DNA of 64,000 bases. Source: Methylotenera sp. GTDB lineage: Bacteria; Pseudomonadota; Gammaproteobacteria; Burkholderiales; Methylophilaceae. This document shows, piece after piece, positions 21,033 through 33,183 of this stretch (the stretch's first letter is position 1; each line of letters starts with the position of its first letter). A program made the position numbers and the translations under genes. Location of the stretch: assembly GCA_009693255.1 (NCBI GenBank), contig SHXQ01000002.1:95420-159419 (forward strand), in the 5' to 3' direction. Below the pieces are notes generated by a model, which was not told where the DNA came from, ran no database searches, and worked only from the letters and a program-made list of their open reading frames with translations.

Positions 21033-21896
21033 TTAAGCCACTGCCGGCAAGCGCATTAAATTTGTCAATATTGACGCCAATCGATTACGCATTTCACGAC
21101 GATCAATAATCAAATCAATAGCACCATGCTCAAGTAAAAACTCTGCTCGCTGAAAACCATCAGGTAAAGTTTCACGCACTGTTTGCTCAATAACCCGAGG
21201 ACCAGCAAAACCGATTAAGGCTTGTGGTTCTGCTACGATTACGTCACCTAGCATCGCAAAGCTAGCTGAAACGCCACCCATAGTAGGGTCAGTCAAGACT
21301 GAAATAAACGGCAAGCCAGCCTTGCTTAGTTGCGTGAGCGCTGCACTTGTTTTCGCCATTTGCATCAGCGACAACAAGCCTTCTTGCATACGCGCTCCAC
21401 CGCTAGCAGAAATGCAAATGAAAGCCATTTTATTATTAATCGCCGCCTGCACGCCACGCACAAAACGCTCACCCACCACCGAACCCATAGATCCGCCCAT
21501 AAACTTGAATTCAAATGCAGCAACAACAACAGGTACCGCCTTCATACTGCCCTGCATGACGATCAACGCATCTTTTTCACCCACCACTTTTTGTGATTCT
21601 TTAATGCGCTCAGCATAACTTTTGCTATCTTTGAATTTCAATGGGTCTATAGGCTGTACAGATGCACCGATTTCAAATTGATTTTCTGGATCTAACAATA
21701 GCGCGATACGTTCTCGTGCACCAATACGATTGTGGTAAGCACATTTTGGGCACACTTCAGCATTGTCTTCAAGGTCCTTTTTATAGAGCACCGATTGGCA
21801 TGCGGGACATTTACTCCATAAGCCTTCAGGTACTGTTTTTTTATCACGCCCTACGACGCGTTTAATTTTTTGCGGTAATTGATTTAACCAACTCAT
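21033..21896 (-). CDS. accD: Acetyl-CoA carboxylase carboxyltransferase subunit beta
   Basis: N-terminal zinc ribbon [50 protein letters not shown]. Confidence 0.97.
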   Translation of the reverse strand: MSWLNQLPQKIKRVVGRDKKTVPEGLWSKCPACQSVLYKKDLEDNAEVCPKCAYHNRIGARERIALLLDPENQFEIGASVQPIDPLKFKDSKSYAERIKESQKVVGEKDALIVMQGSMKAVPVVVAAFEFKFMGGSMGSVVGERFVRGVQAAINNKMAFICISASGGARMQEGLLSLMQMAKTSAALTQLSKAGLPFISVLTDPTMGGVSASFAMLGDVIVAEPQALIGFAGPRVIEQTVRETLPDGFQRAEFLLEHGAIDLIIDRREMRNRLASILTNLMRLPAVA

Positions 21897-21927
21897 CGGA
21901 CTTTCCTTTTCAGTATAATCTTAGTCA

Positions 21928-22728
21928 TTAAGCAGCATCAACCGCTGCTTTTAGTTCGATCATTAATGTGGCAACATTACTCAGCAAGTTGTCCTCATTA
22001 GAAGCTTCAATCGCCAATACCATTCGACTACCCACCACGACAGCATCAGCAATCGCGGCGGTTGCTTTAGCTGTTGCAGCATCGCGAATACCGAAACCGA
22101 CGCCTACGGGCAAGTTGGTTTTCTGGCGAATCGAGGCCACGCGCTCAGCAACTTCTGCAATATCCAAATTAGCCGCACCGGTAACCCCTTTAAGCGACAC
22201 ATAATAGACAAAGCCACTCGCTTGACTCACGATCAATTCAACACGTTTGGGCTCAGTAGTCGGTGATAATAAAAAAACCGGATCAATATCACGTGCGCGC
22301 AGTTCTTTGACAAACTCACCACATTCTTCTGGTGGATAGTCTACCGTAATCACACCATCCACATCAGCCGCTTTTGCACGATCTGCAAATGCAAGAGCAC
22401 CAATAGCTTCTATAGGATTAGCATAGCCCATCAATATAATAGGTGTATTTTGATCAGTTTCACGAAACGTTTTAACCATTTCAAGTACTGTAGTTAAGCC
22501 AACTTTATGTAACAAAGCACGCTCACTTGCGCGCTGAATTACCGGTCCATCAGCCATAGGGTCCGAAAATGGCACGCCCAGCTCTATCATATCAGCGCCA
22601 TACTTAACCAAGGTATGCATCAAACTTACCGTGCACTTAGGATGAGGGTCTCCTGCTGTAATATAGGGGATTAGGGCTGTTTTACCTTGTTGCTTAAGTG
22701 TTGCAAAGACAGATTGGATTCTAGACAT
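21928..22728 (-). CDS. trpA: Tryptophan synthase alpha chain
   Basis: [32 protein letters not shown]. Confidence 0.97.
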   Translation of the reverse strand: MSRIQSVFATLKQQGKTALIPYITAGDPHPKCTVSLMHTLVKYGADMIELGVPFSDPMADGPVIQRASERALLHKVGLTTVLEMVKTFRETDQNTPIILMGYANPIEAIGALAFADRAKAADVDGVITVDYPPEECGEFVKELRARDIDPVFLLSPTTEPKRVELIVSQASGFVYYVSLKGVTGAANLDIAEVAERVASIRQKTNLPVGVGFGIRDAATAKATAAIADAVVVGSRMVLAIEASNEDNLLSNVATLMIELKAAVDAA

Positions 22729-22795
22729 AGTTGAGTTTAATTTTACTTATAATTCATTAGATAATCGGAGTGCTTGTACTAGAAGTATTCACATT

Positions 22796-23998
22796 TTATA
22801 AAGTAATGTTAGCAAGCTTAGCCACGGTATTAATATCTTTATCTCCACGACCGGATAAGTTCACCAAAACAATCTTATCTTTACTCATAGTCTTAGCCAA
22901 CTTTTCAGCGTAAGCAAGGGCATGGCTAGATTCGAGTGCAGGAATAATGCCTTCTGTGCGACATAGACTATGAAAAGCGGTCATTGCCTCATCATCTGTT
23001 ACCGCAACATACTCCGCACGCTTAATATCTTTCAACCACGCATGCTCAGGACCTACCCCAGGGTAATCCAAGCCGGCTGATATGGAGTGTGTTTCAATAA
23101 TATTGCCATCAACATCTTGCATTAAATAGGTGCGGTTGCCATGCAACACCCCAACCGGACTATTGGCGGTTAACGGGGCGGCGTGTTTACCTGTTTCCAT
23201 ACCAAGACCTGCAGCTTCTACGCCGATTAAGCGTACATTGGGCACATCAATATAGGGGTAAAAAATACCCATCGCATTTGAACCACCACCGACACAGGCC
23301 ACAACAGCATCAGGCTGACGACCGACCATTTCTTGCATTTGCTGCTTCGCCTCAACCCCTATCACGGCTTGAAAATCACGCACCATCATTGGGTAAGGGT
23401 GCGGACCCGCCACCGTACCTATAATATAAAAAGTATTATGGACGTTGGTGACCCAATCACGCATCGCTTCATTTAATGCATCTTTTAATGTTTTAGAGCC
23501 GCTTTCAACCGGCACCACAGTTGCGCCTAACAATTTCATTCTGTACACATTAGGTGCCTGACGCTTGATGTCTTCACTGCCCATATAAACGACGCACTCA
23601 AGACCTAAGCGTGCCGCAATTGTGGCTGTCGCTACACCGTGCTGGCCTGCACCAGTTTCCGCAATGACGCGTGGCTTACCCATACGTTTCGCGAGTAGCG
23701 CTTGGCCGACAGTATTATTTACCTTATGCGCGCCAGTGTGGTTCAAATCTTCACGCTTCAAATAAATCTGCGCACCACCCACCCGATCAGACCAGCGTTT
23801 TGCATGATAGATAGGACTTGGACGGCCAACGAAATATTTCAGGTCATAAGCAAGCTCAGCCAAAAAAACCGGGTCATGGCGATATTTTTCATACGTCATG
23901 CGCAATTCATCTAACGCCTCGACCAAGGTCTCAGCAACAAATGTTCCACCATATTGTCCAAAATGCCCACGCGCATCCGGCATATCATAAAGCTGCAT
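22796..23998 (-). CDS. trpB: Tryptophan synthase beta chain
   Basis: [26 protein letters not shown]. Confidence 0.98.
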   Translation of the reverse strand: MQLYDMPDARGHFGQYGGTFVAETLVEALDELRMTYEKYRHDPVFLAELAYDLKYFVGRPSPIYHAKRWSDRVGGAQIYLKREDLNHTGAHKVNNTVGQALLAKRMGKPRVIAETGAGQHGVATATIAARLGLECVVYMGSEDIKRQAPNVYRMKLLGATVVPVESGSKTLKDALNEAMRDWVTNVHNTFYIIGTVAGPHPYPMMVRDFQAVIGVEAKQQMQEMVGRQPDAVVACVGGGSNAMGIFYPYIDVPNVRLIGVEAAGLGMETGKHAAPLTANSPVGVLHGNRTYLMQDVDGNIIETHSISAGLDYPGVGPEHAWLKDIKRAEYVAVTDDEAMTAFHSLCRTEGIIPALESSHALAYAEKLAKTMSKDKIVLVNLSGRGDKDINTVAKLANITL

Positions 23999-24042
23999 TT
24001 CTAGTTCTCCACATTCAATATTAATACAGCCTAAGCGACAAA

Positions 24043-24660
24043 CTAATGGCTATAAACTTGCTGCATAAATGCAGTCATTTTCACTGCATCTTTTATGCCT
24101 TTTGATCGCTCAACGCCACCACTGACATCTACCGCATAAGGGCTTACTTGCCGAATGGCTTGTGCAACATTGTCGGCAGTTAATCCGCCTGCGAGTATTA
24201 CCGGTTTAGTTAAGACTTTCGGGATTAAATTCCAATCAAAAACATGCCCGGTACCCCCCGCCACACCTTCAGTATAGGTGTCTAGCAATAATGCTTTAGC
24301 CGCTGAAAACTCATGCGCACATTGTACCAAATTTGTGTCCGGCTTAACGCGTATTGCCTTGATAAAAGGCCGCAAAAATCCAGCACATTCTTCAGGCGTT
24401 TCATCCCCATGAAATTGCAAAATATCCAGCCTAACTTTGGAAATAACTTCATTAATGAAGCTAGCTTCAGCGTTAACAAACAGGCCAACCACACTAACAA
24501 ACGCCGGTACTTGATTCACGATCTCAATCGCCTTGCTGATACTCACATGCCGTGGGCTTGGCCCATAAAATACCAAACCAATCGCATCAGCCCCTTGTGC
24601 AACCGCATTTAAGGCATCTTCTACACGGGTAATACCACAAATTTTAACTCTTACTCTCAA
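24043..24660 (-). CDS. trpF: Phosphoribosylanthranilate isomerase
   Basis: [47 protein letters not shown]. Confidence 0.97.
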   Translation of the reverse strand: MRVRVKICGITRVEDALNAVAQGADAIGLVFYGPSPRHVSISKAIEIVNQVPAFVSVVGLFVNAEASFINEVISKVRLDILQFHGDETPEECAGFLRPFIKAIRVKPDTNLVQCAHEFSAAKALLLDTYTEGVAGGTGHVFDWNLIPKVLTKPVILAGGLTADNVAQAIRQVSPYAVDVSGGVERSKGIKDAVKMTAFMQQVYSH

Positions 24661-24721
24661 TGAATAGCTCTCAAGATTATCGGTGACATTGACGATTTAA
24701 AATAAAACGTTATTGTAACGC

Positions 24722-25513
24722 TTAAATGGGTAGCTTAATGGATTTGGCGTCTGATTTAACTATCGGCAAATGCCACTTATCATCATATCTAACTGCCGTA
24801 AGATATAGACCACTGGCGGAAAAGGTGGGTGGCGATAAATTCCGATCACGTTTCTGCAGTAACACTTTCATATAATCAGGGGGGTATGCGCCTTTACCGA
24901 TATAGATTAACGCCCCTATCATATTGCGCACCTGATGCTGCAAGAATGCATTTGCAGAAAAATTAAAAACGATATACTTGCCCACTGCACTCACCTCAGC
25001 TTGGTGTAGATGCCTAAGTGCTGTTTTTGCTTGGCACTCAGAAGCCCTAAATGCACTAAAGTCATGTTCGCCTAGCAAATAGGTCGCGGCTTCAGTCATG
25101 GCTGATAAATTAAGCGGCAAATGAAACCACCCGGCTTTAGTGGCCATTAGGGCCGGTGCCACAGGCGCGTTATAGAGCAAATATTGATAACTTCGCGCCT
25201 GCGCTGAAAATCTAGCATGAAAGTCATCGTCCACCTCATGCGCCCACTCGACGCGGATAGTCGCGGGCAAATAAGCATTTACGCCACGCACCCAAGCTGA
25301 AGTTGGTCTAAGGCTATCTGTATCAAAATGAACCACTTGCCCAACGGCATGCACCCCCGTATCGGTACGACCCGCAGCATGCACTCTTACCGAGTGCTGA
25401 GCAATCTTAGCGATGGCTGACTCTAAGGCATCCTGTACTCCGCATCTAGATGGTTGACTTTGCCAGCCGCAGAAATTAGATCCGTCGTAAGATAAGCCCA
25501 GTGCAACTCTCAT
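24722..25513 (-). CDS. truA: tRNA pseudouridine(38-40) synthase
   Basis: LGLSYDGSNFCGWQSQP, HAAGRTDTGVHAVGQVVHFDT. Confidence 0.96.
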   Translation of the reverse strand: MRVALGLSYDGSNFCGWQSQPSRCGVQDALESAIAKIAQHSVRVHAAGRTDTGVHAVGQVVHFDTDSLRPTSAWVRGVNAYLPATIRVEWAHEVDDDFHARFSAQARSYQYLLYNAPVAPALMATKAGWFHLPLNLSAMTEAATYLLGEHDFSAFRASECQAKTALRHLHQAEVSAVGKYIVFNFSANAFLQHQVRNMIGALIYIGKGAYPPDYMKVLLQKRDRNLSPPTFSASGLYLTAVRYDDKWHLPIVKSDAKSIKLPI

Positions 25514-26178
25514 GACAGCCACTTAGTGTCCGCTATAAACTTAACAACCAATAGCACACTAGGCATCAATAAAACCAAGGCACTCACCAGCATGACAATA
25601 ATCATTAACTTATCGGATAATTTAAAAGCGTGTTGCTGCAAAAATATAAGCTTTTCAGTGGGTAAATCATCTGTCGCTAAAGGTAATTCATCTAAGCGAT
25701 AAAAGTTAGTTTTTAAATCTTTTTTAACGGCTAATTCATCCACATAATCCAGCGTGAGTAATAGTCTAGCGGTAAATCTCTGCACATTAAACCCAATGTA
25801 GTTAAGGGGTGAAAGTAATATATATAAGCCAGCCATTAAATGTTCTTTTGAGCTACTTGCAAAAAGCATACTCAAGCTTGCCACTGCCGTTAGAAGCTTA
25901 GCAATCTGCAAAAAGCCCAATGCCACCCCCTCGAAAGTTGGGGAGAAATTAGCTGGAAAGTACTGAATATATTCGCCGGGTGTGCCGAAGGCATAAATAA
26001 TGCCGATAGAAATGAATAGCCATCGCATACGCTGTACAACACGTACAAACATTTCAAAATGCAATCTTGCTGCAATGACACAAACAAACAAACATAACAG
26101 CCAGACCAATTGATTGCCCAAAAAATTCATGAGTAATAGAATAAAAATAAAGGATAATATTTTTACAAATGGGTGCAT
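25510..26178 (-). CDS. CbiQ/EcfT-like ECF transporter T component (putative)
   Basis: Multi-TM protein MHPFVKILSFIFILLLMNFLGNQLV... resembling CbiQ family. Start revised from 26235 because a terminator hairpin (26208-26232) occupies that 5' part. Confidence 0.5.
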   Translation of the reverse strand: MHPFVKILSFIFILLLMNFLGNQLVWLLCLFVCVIAARLHFEMFVRVVQRMRWLFISIGIIYAFGTPGEYIQYFPANFSPTFEGVALGFLQIAKLLTAVASLSMLFASSSKEHLMAGLYILLSPLNYIGFNVQRFTARLLLTLDYVDELAVKKDLKTNFYRLDELPLATDDLPTEKLIFLQQHAFKLSDKLMIIVMLVSALVLLMPSVLLVVKFIADTKWLS

Positions 26179-26207
26179 GGTTGGGTATAAGTGCTCATTA
26201 TAATTAA

Positions 26208-26232
26208 AAAGCCGAGCGTGAAGCCCGGCTTT
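26208..26232 (-). terminator. Intrinsic terminator downstream of fimV
   Basis: AAAGCCGAGCGTGAAGCCCGGCTTT; minus strand continues TTAATTATAATGAG (U-rich). Confidence 0.65.
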
Positions 26233-26248
26233 CATTCACTGACATATA

Positions 26249-28375
26249 TTATGCCAAGCGATCTAGCAAGTGTTGTGCGCGTAGTTTCTTCTGAACACCA
26301 CCCTCTTTAATCACCTCAAGCAACAATTCACGCGCACCTTCTTTGTCATCCATCTCTATATAGGCGACCACTAAATCCAACTTGCTATTAATGTCTGGTG
26401 ATTCGGATGTAATATCCCCCGGCTCAACAACCTCCGGTACCACCGAGCTGGCTAGCGTTAATTCATTTTCCGTTCCGGCTAAATCCAAACTGATAGACGA
26501 CAAGTCAAATCTATTGGCTTCAACTTCATCAGATTTTGAACTGGACTCGACGGCACTTACTTCAGGGATATCCATGTCTGGCAAATCAAAAGAAATTTCT
26601 GCCACATTCAAGTCGGCTGCTGCATTGTCAGAAGGGCTTGGCACTTCTGCAGAAAAATTCAAATCAAACGAAATATCATCAATAGCGCTGCTGTCCATGG
26701 TTAGATTTTGTTCCGAAGCCGCTTCAACTTCGGCTTCAGTCAGATTAAAATTCACATCTAAAGGCGCTGACTGACTATTCTCAACAACTGGCGGGTTATT
26801 AGCGTCGCTAATAACCGCTGACACTATTGGATCACCAGCAACATTAGTCAAATCAAAATCTAGCAAATGCTCTGCCGCAAGGGTTGCGCCTGCCGGATCT
26901 TCAACGCTCATCACATCTTCCTCTACGCTAGCATCAGCAGCAGTATTGCCAAACACTGCGCTGACTTTCAGGTCGCCTGTGGTTAAGATGCCTCCCGCCA
27001 ATGCTTTTCTACGTTTATTGCGCAGAAAAAACCAGCCCGCACCTAGCAATACAGGCACTAATGCGCCGCTCAAAACGGTCGAATCAACCAAGCTCATTAA
27101 ATATTCAATGAAGTCAGTTTCAGACTGGAGTGACGGGGTAGGTTTAACGCTGGGTTTAGATACAGGTTTCTTAACGGTCGCTTCAACATTCTTTTGCAAA
27201 TCAACCATAGATTGGTTCTTCAAGGCCAACAATTTCTGCATATCTTGAATTTGTTTTTCTAAGGCTAAAGTACGGCCCTCAGCCTCTTTCAGGGCTTTAT
27301 CTCGTGCCGTAGCCTCCTCTTGCAAGGTTACAATTTTGGCGTCAAAGGCCTTGCCTGACTCTTTCTCCCCAGCAGAAAGTTTCACCACATCCTGAGCCCC
27401 AACTTTAACTGGTGTGGCGTTATCCTTAGCAGTAGAAATTTTTCCAGATGCCGATTGTTTTTGCTCAGCTTCAGGCATTACCGCTGCCGTTGTCACCGAT
27501 CCTGCCAAATCATTGCGATACGCATTCCAATTGGATGAATGCACCTTGACGATATTTCTTGCTTCTTTAGCCGTAATGGAAACTAGACTCTCTTTAGTAG
27601 GAACCTTAATAATTTGACCGACTTTTAAGAGATTCATATTGCCACTTAAGAATGCCTGCTGATTGCTTTCATACAAACCAACCAACATTTGATCTAAGCT
27701 CACGCTCTCAACTTGCAAGGCTTTAGCCACCAAACTTAAAGAGTCACCCGCTTTAGTCCTTAACTCCGGTGCCACAGCAGTATTAGTAAATTCATCAGCA
27801 GTGGCGGTTTTTTGTGCCTTAGACTTTCTTGTTTTTCTTGATTGACTTAACTCTGCTTGATCGGCACCATCCGTGCTGGTCGATACAAGATTACCGGAAG
27901 CATCATTATTGCTCGGCAGCCTTGTAGAAGGGAGGGTAACAGGCATTTCGGCAGCATTATCAGTTGCTGACTTATATCCAGGAGGATCAAGCAAAACTGT
28001 ATATTCACGTTGTAGGCGTCCTGTCGCCCAATCCACTTGGATAAGCATATCCAAGTAGGGGTCACTAATGGCTTGGCTGGAGCGTAGCTTTAATATGGGC
28101 GAACCCTCTATATTTTTAGCCAGTTCAACTTGAATAGTATTATGAACGCCAAGGCGCGTAATGCCTTGTGCTGCATAAGCTTCCTCAGAAGCAATAGAGG
28201 CCACCAAGCTTGAAAATTCTTCAGGACTCACCGATAAAAGTTCAATTTCTGCGATGAATGGCTCACCTAAACCAGAACTGATTTCCAGCTCACCTAAACC
28301 TGCCGCGTAAATAGAATAGGGCATCAACACTAAGCACACGGCTAGAGAAATTTGCTTTATTGTAGATTTACGCAC
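26249..28375 (-). CDS. fimV: FimV/HubP-family polar protein (LysM, TPR-like C-terminus)
   Basis: N-terminal AAGLGELEISSGLGEPFIAEIELLS, LysM-like region, acidic C-domain ending DLVVAYIEMDDKEGARELLLEVIKEG. Confidence 0.88.
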   Translation of the reverse strand: MRKSTIKQISLAVCLVLMPYSIYAAGLGELEISSGLGEPFIAEIELLSVSPEEFSSLVASIASEEAYAAQGITRLGVHNTIQVELAKNIEGSPILKLRSSQAISDPYLDMLIQVDWATGRLQREYTVLLDPPGYKSATDNAAEMPVTLPSTRLPSNNDASGNLVSTSTDGADQAELSQSRKTRKSKAQKTATADEFTNTAVAPELRTKAGDSLSLVAKALQVESVSLDQMLVGLYESNQQAFLSGNMNLLKVGQIIKVPTKESLVSITAKEARNIVKVHSSNWNAYRNDLAGSVTTAAVMPEAEQKQSASGKISTAKDNATPVKVGAQDVVKLSAGEKESGKAFDAKIVTLQEEATARDKALKEAEGRTLALEKQIQDMQKLLALKNQSMVDLQKNVEATVKKPVSKPSVKPTPSLQSETDFIEYLMSLVDSTVLSGALVPVLLGAGWFFLRNKRRKALAGGILTTGDLKVSAVFGNTAADASVEEDVMSVEDPAGATLAAEHLLDFDLTNVAGDPIVSAVISDANNPPVVENSQSAPLDVNFNLTEAEVEAASEQNLTMDSSAIDDISFDLNFSAEVPSPSDNAAADLNVAEISFDLPDMDIPEVSAVESSSKSDEVEANRFDLSSISLDLAGTENELTLASSVVPEVVEPGDITSESPDINSKLDLVVAYIEMDDKEGARELLLEVIKEGGVQKKLRAQHLLDRLA

Positions 28376-28493
28376 ATTGAGCCCTTGATCAAACTTTATT
28401 TCTGAATATTAAAATAACATCAAATAGTTAGCGATGCAAGCTGATAACGCACATTATATTTAATGGCTATCTATATACCGCCTTTAGCTGTTG

Positions 28494-29606
28494 CTATTTT
28501 TCTATTAAAATTCGCAACATACGACGCAACGGCTCTGCCGCACCCCATAGCAACTGGTCACCTACAGTAAAGGCAGATAAGTAGTCATTTCCCATGCTTA
28601 ACTTACGCAAACGTCCGACTGGCGTATTTAGCGTGCCAGTAACTGTCGCTGGGGTCAATTCACGCATACTCACCTCACGCTCGTTTGGCACCACTTTTGC
28701 CCACGGGTTTGCCTCAGCCAACATTTGGTTAATTTCGTCCAAAGGTACATCTTTAGTCAATTTGATGGTAAGTGCTTGGCTGTGACAACGCATAGCACCA
28801 ATACGCACGCACAAGCCATCAATAATAATTGGGTTAGCTTCACGTCCTAAAATCTTATTGGTTTCAACGCCACCTTTCCACTCCTCCTTGCTTTGACCAT
28901 TGCCTAAATCCTTATCAATCCAAGGAATTAGGCTGCCTGCCAACGGAACGCCAAACTGTGAAGTAGGAAATTTATCATCGCGCAAGGTACCCGCAATCAT
29001 GCGGTCAATGTCTAAAATGGCAGATGCTGGATCAGCCAATAAGTCGCTCGCAGCAAAATGTGCCTCACCCATTTGTTTGAGTAATTCACGCATGTTTTGT
29101 GCGCCAGCACCTGATGCCGCTTGATAGGTCATAGCCGTCGCCCATTGCACCAAATTAGCCTTAAACAATCCATGCAAGGCCATCAACATCAATGAAACGG
29201 TACAGTTACCACCCACCCAGTTTTTATTGCCCTGCGCATAAGCGTCCGTAATCACATGCATATTCACGGGGTCAAGAATAATCACCGCATCACTTTCCAT
29301 GCGCAGTGTTGAAGCCGCATCTATCCAATGCCCTTGCCAACCATCAGCGCGTAATTTAGGAAATATTTCACTGGTGTAATCGCCACCCTGACATGAAACA
29401 ATGGCATCCATGGCTTTCAACTCTGCAATATTCATTGCATTTTTCAAAGGCGCGGACTCTTTACCCACATGAGGTGCCTGAGCACCTGCTTGTGAGGTCG
29501 TGAAAAATTGTGGCTCGATTAGCGCGAAATCATTTTCTTCCATCATGCGTTGCATGAGGACAGAACCCACCATACCGCGCCAACCGACAAAACCTACTTT
29601 TAACAT
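28494..29606 (-). CDS. asd: Aspartate-semialdehyde dehydrogenase
   Basis: [34 protein letters not shown] active-site Cys; 370 aa. Confidence 0.97.
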   Translation of the reverse strand: MLKVGFVGWRGMVGSVLMQRMMEENDFALIEPQFFTTSQAGAQAPHVGKESAPLKNAMNIAELKAMDAIVSCQGGDYTSEIFPKLRADGWQGHWIDAASTLRMESDAVIILDPVNMHVITDAYAQGNKNWVGGNCTVSLMLMALHGLFKANLVQWATAMTYQAASGAGAQNMRELLKQMGEAHFAASDLLADPASAILDIDRMIAGTLRDDKFPTSQFGVPLAGSLIPWIDKDLGNGQSKEEWKGGVETNKILGREANPIIIDGLCVRIGAMRCHSQALTIKLTKDVPLDEINQMLAEANPWAKVVPNEREVSMRELTPATVTGTLNTPVGRLRKLSMGNDYLSAFTVGDQLLWGAAEPLRRMLRILIEK

Positions 29607-29632
29607 TTCTAATCCAATATCAATAACTACTG

Positions 29633-29752
29633 TTATTTAGCTGACTTTTGCACGGCTTCACCCGCTTTTTCAAGGTCTTTTCCCACACCGCTAATGGTGT
29701 TACATGCGCCTAGCATCAATACCAACATGATCCACGTAAGATATTTCGTCAT
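29633..29752 (-). CDS. Entericidin A/B family small lipoprotein
   Basis: Small ORF missing from the track: [39 protein letters not shown], lipobox LGAC and entericidin signature. Confidence 0.88.
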   Translation of the reverse strand: MTKYLTWIMLVLMLGACNTISGVGKDLEKAGEAVQKSAK

Positions 29753-29778
29753 AACCCCTCCTGATAGCCGCTATAAAA

Positions 29779-30849
29779 TTACATTGAAGCTACGATTTGG
29801 TCACCCATTTCAGAGCATGATACACGTTTCATGCCTGCTTCATAGATGTCACCAGTACGATAGCCTGCTGCCAATACTTTCTTAATCGCATTTTCAATAC
29901 GCACCGCTACCACCTCGTTATCAAAGGTATAACGCAGCATCATCGCCACTGAAAGTATCGTCGCAATTGGATTGGCTAAATTTTTACCTGCGATGTCTGG
30001 GGCTGAGCCGTGTGATGGCTCGTACAAGCCTTTTTTTGTTTCGTTGAGTGAAGCTGAAGCCAACATGCCGATAGAACCGGTCAACATAGAGGCCTCATCT
30101 GACAAAATGTCACCGAAGATGTTACCTGTCACCATCACGTCAAATTGTTTTGGGTTGCGGATCAACTGCATCGCCGCGTTATCCACGTACATGTGAGTCA
30201 ATTCAACCTCCGGGTATTCCTTCGCCACGTCAATGACGATTTCTTTCCAGAACTCAGTCGTTTCCAACACGTTGGCTTTATCGACTGAACAAAGCTTTTT
30301 GCCACGTTTCATGGCGATATCAAACGCCACATGGGCAATACGGCGCACTTCAGATTCTTTATAAATCATGGTGTTAAAGCCTTCGCGCTCGCCTTCTTCG
30401 TTCACCCGCATGCCGCGTGGTTGACCAAAGTACACGTCACCTGTGAGTTCGCGCACAATCATAATATCCAAGCCTGCCACCACTTCTGGTTTAAGCGTGG
30501 AAGCATTCGCCAATTCTGGGTACAACACGGCTGGACGCAAGTTTGCGAATAATCCTAAATCTTTACGAATTCCCAATAAACCACGCTCTGGGCGTAATGG
30601 ACGATCTAAATTGTCATATTGTGGGCCGCCGACTGCACCAAGCAATACTGCATCCGCTGCACGGCAGATTTTTTGCGTAAATTCTGGGTATGGGTGACCA
30701 TATTGGTCATAAGCCTGACCGCCCAAAGGCGCTTCAGTGAATTCCATCGCCATGCCTTCATTTTTCAATACCTCCAACACGCGCAACGCTTGCGTGATAA
30801 TTTCTGGGCCGATGCCATCACCGGGTAACACTGCGATTTTCATTGTCAT
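29779..30849 (-). CDS. leuB: 3-isopropylmalate dehydrogenase
   Basis: [42 protein letters not shown]. Confidence 0.97.
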   Translation of the reverse strand: MTMKIAVLPGDGIGPEIITQALRVLEVLKNEGMAMEFTEAPLGGQAYDQYGHPYPEFTQKICRAADAVLLGAVGGPQYDNLDRPLRPERGLLGIRKDLGLFANLRPAVLYPELANASTLKPEVVAGLDIMIVRELTGDVYFGQPRGMRVNEEGEREGFNTMIYKESEVRRIAHVAFDIAMKRGKKLCSVDKANVLETTEFWKEIVIDVAKEYPEVELTHMYVDNAAMQLIRNPKQFDVMVTGNIFGDILSDEASMLTGSIGMLASASLNETKKGLYEPSHGSAPDIAGKNLANPIATILSVAMMLRYTFDNEVVAVRIENAIKKVLAAGYRTGDIYEAGMKRVSCSEMGDQIVASM

Positions 30850-30903
30850 ATTATTTCCCTTAAGTTCTAATAATTTTTATCATCATTGCGGCCTATTGCG
30901 TAT

Positions 30904-30929
30904 GAATAATGCGCTTTAGCGCATTATTC
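30904..30929. repeat. Perfect inverted repeat between leuD and leuB
   Basis: GAATAATGCGC-TTTA-GCGCATTATTC, 11-bp perfect stem, no strong U-tract. Confidence 0.8.
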
Positions 30930-30967
30930 TATGAGGATGACCTTTACGGTTAAACTGGAATCCAGCT

Positions 30968-31606
30968 TTAAGCAAACAACCAAGGCTGGTTTTGTTGATG
31001 CTTTTGTTCGAATGATTTAATCTTTTCCGCATGCATCAGCGTTAAGCCAATTTCGTCTAAGCCGTTCAATAAGTTGTGTTTAGACGTCGTGTTAATTTCA
31101 AAACTAAAAACTTCGCCAGAAGGCAAAGTGACTGTTTGAGAAAGCAAGTCTACGTTTAAAACATAGCCTACTGTCGCTTCACACTCTTTAAATAGTTTGT
31201 CGACCATGGCATGGCTCGCCACAATTGGTAACATGCCATTTTTATAGCAATTATTAAAGAAAATATCGGCGTAGCTAGCGGCAATAATCACGCGGAAGCC
31301 GTAATCTTCAATCGCCCAAGGCGCATGCTCACGGCTAGAACCGCAACCAAAATTCTCACGCGCGAGCATGATTTGTGCACCTTTGTAGCGCGGTTGATTC
31401 AGCACAAAGTCTGTATTCAACGGGCGATTAGTACAATCCATCCCTGGCTCGCCATGGTCTTGATAGCGCCACTCATCAAACAAATAGGGGCCAAAACCAC
31501 TACGCTTAATGCTTTTTAAAAATTGCTTTGGAATAATCGCATCGGTATCAATGTTGGCGCGATCAATCGGGCAAGCTAGTCCGTTTAACTGGGTAAATGC
31601 TTTCAT
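30968..31606 (-). CDS. leuD: 3-isopropylmalate dehydratase small subunit
   Basis: [35 protein letters not shown]. Confidence 0.97.
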   Translation of the reverse strand: MKAFTQLNGLACPIDRANIDTDAIIPKQFLKSIKRSGFGPYLFDEWRYQDHGEPGMDCTNRPLNTDFVLNQPRYKGAQIMLARENFGCGSSREHAPWAIEDYGFRVIIAASYADIFFNNCYKNGMLPIVASHAMVDKLFKECEATVGYVLNVDLLSQTVTLPSGEVFSFEINTTSKHNLLNGLDEIGLTLMHAEKIKSFEQKHQQNQPWLFA

Positions 31607-31628
31607 TTTCTATTCCTTTTCGCCTGAA

Positions 31629-33038
31629 TTACACGCTACGCACGTCAACAAAATGGCCTGCGATCGCCGCGGCAACCGCCATGGCCGGGCTCACCAAGTG
31701 AGTACGTCCGCCTTGACCTTGACGACCTTCAAAGTTACGATTTGAGGTAGAGGCACAACGCTCACCTGGGCTGAGTCTGTCTGCGTTCATGGCTAAACAC
31801 ATACTGCAACCTGGCTCGCGCCATTCAAAACCTGCCTCAATAAAAATTTTATCTAGGCCTTCTGCTTCGGCCATGCGTTTCACTTGACCAGAACCCGGCA
31901 CCACCATGGCTAATTGAATCGAACTGGCCACTTTTTTGCCTTTTGCCACCGCCGCTGCTGCGCGTAAATCTTCTATGCGACTATTGGTGCATGAGCCAAT
32001 AAAAATTTTATCTAACTTAATCTCTTCAATTGGCGTGTTAGCTTTTAAACCCATGTATTTCAGGGCATTCTCAATACTGGTGCGTTTAGTAGCATCTTCT
32101 TCATGCGCTGGGTCTGGCACGCACCCGTTAATCGGTAATACTTGCTCAGGAGATGTACCCCAGGTCACTTGTGGTGCAATTTCTGCGCCTTTTAACTCAA
32201 CCACGCTATCAAATGTTGCGTCGGCATCCGTTGCCAACGTGTTCCAATAAGCGACGGCTTTATCCCAATCCGCCGCCTTTGGCGCGTATTGACGACCTTT
32301 TAAATATTCTGCCGTTTTCTCATCTGGCGCAATAATGCCGGCGCGCGCACCTGCCTCAATCGCCATATTACAAATGGTCATTCGGCCTTCCATGCTTAAT
32401 GCCCGAATCACTTCGCCACCAAACTCAATCGCAAAGCCATTGCCACCCGCGGTGCCAATTTTACCAATCACAGCCAAAGCCACGTCTTTAGCCGTTACAC
32501 CAACACCCAATGCGCCATCTACGCGCACCAACAATCGTTTAGATTTTTTGGCAATTAAGGTTTGTGTCGCCATCACGTGTTCGACTTCTGAGGTACCAAT
32601 GCCGTGTGCCAAAGCACCGAATGCACCATGTGTAGAGGTATGGCTATCGCCACACACCACGGTCATGCCTGGCAATGTAGTACCATTTTCAGGCCCAATC
32701 ACATGGATAATACCTTGGTTAGCATGCTTGAATGGAAAGTAAACCAACGCACCTGTTTCTTTAATATTGCTATCCAGCGTTTCCACTTGCAAACGAGAGA
32801 TTGGGTCTTCAATACCTTTTTCCCAATCTTTGGTCGGTGTATTGTGATCAGGGTTAGCTACAATGGTGTCAGAACGCCAAGGTTTGCGACCAGCCAAACG
32901 TAAGCCCTCAAACGCTTGTGGGCTAGTCACTTCATGCACCAAGTGTCTATCAATATAAATTAAACAAGTACCGTCAGCATCTTCATGCACCACGTGCGAA
33001 TCCCATAATTTGTCGTAAAGCGTTTTTCCCGCCATCAT
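31629..33038 (-). CDS. leuC: 3-isopropylmalate dehydratase large subunit
   Basis: [42 protein letters not shown]. Confidence 0.98.
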   Translation of the reverse strand: MMAGKTLYDKLWDSHVVHEDADGTCLIYIDRHLVHEVTSPQAFEGLRLAGRKPWRSDTIVANPDHNTPTKDWEKGIEDPISRLQVETLDSNIKETGALVYFPFKHANQGIIHVIGPENGTTLPGMTVVCGDSHTSTHGAFGALAHGIGTSEVEHVMATQTLIAKKSKRLLVRVDGALGVGVTAKDVALAVIGKIGTAGGNGFAIEFGGEVIRALSMEGRMTICNMAIEAGARAGIIAPDEKTAEYLKGRQYAPKAADWDKAVAYWNTLATDADATFDSVVELKGAEIAPQVTWGTSPEQVLPINGCVPDPAHEEDATKRTSIENALKYMGLKANTPIEEIKLDKIFIGSCTNSRIEDLRAAAAVAKGKKVASSIQLAMVVPGSGQVKRMAEAEGLDKIFIEAGFEWREPGCSMCLAMNADRLSPGERCASTSNRNFEGRQGQGGRTHLVSPAMAVAAAIAGHFVDVRSV

Positions 33039-33183
33039 AGCTCCTTAAATTACTGCTGATTCAAACAAAGACGCAAGCATACCTGAGTTTTAATACCCTG
33101 ACAATGATATATGTTATACTAGTATTAAGCCTAATAGGCTAGCAACAAAGTTAGTAACAATACTAATAGAAAAGTGAACTAAA

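Noticed and set aside
26179-26235. N-terminal extension MKAGLHARLFNYNEHLYPT of the CbiQ-like ORF
   Set aside because: It is encoded by the fimV terminator hairpin; the internal ATG at 26178 is more plausible.
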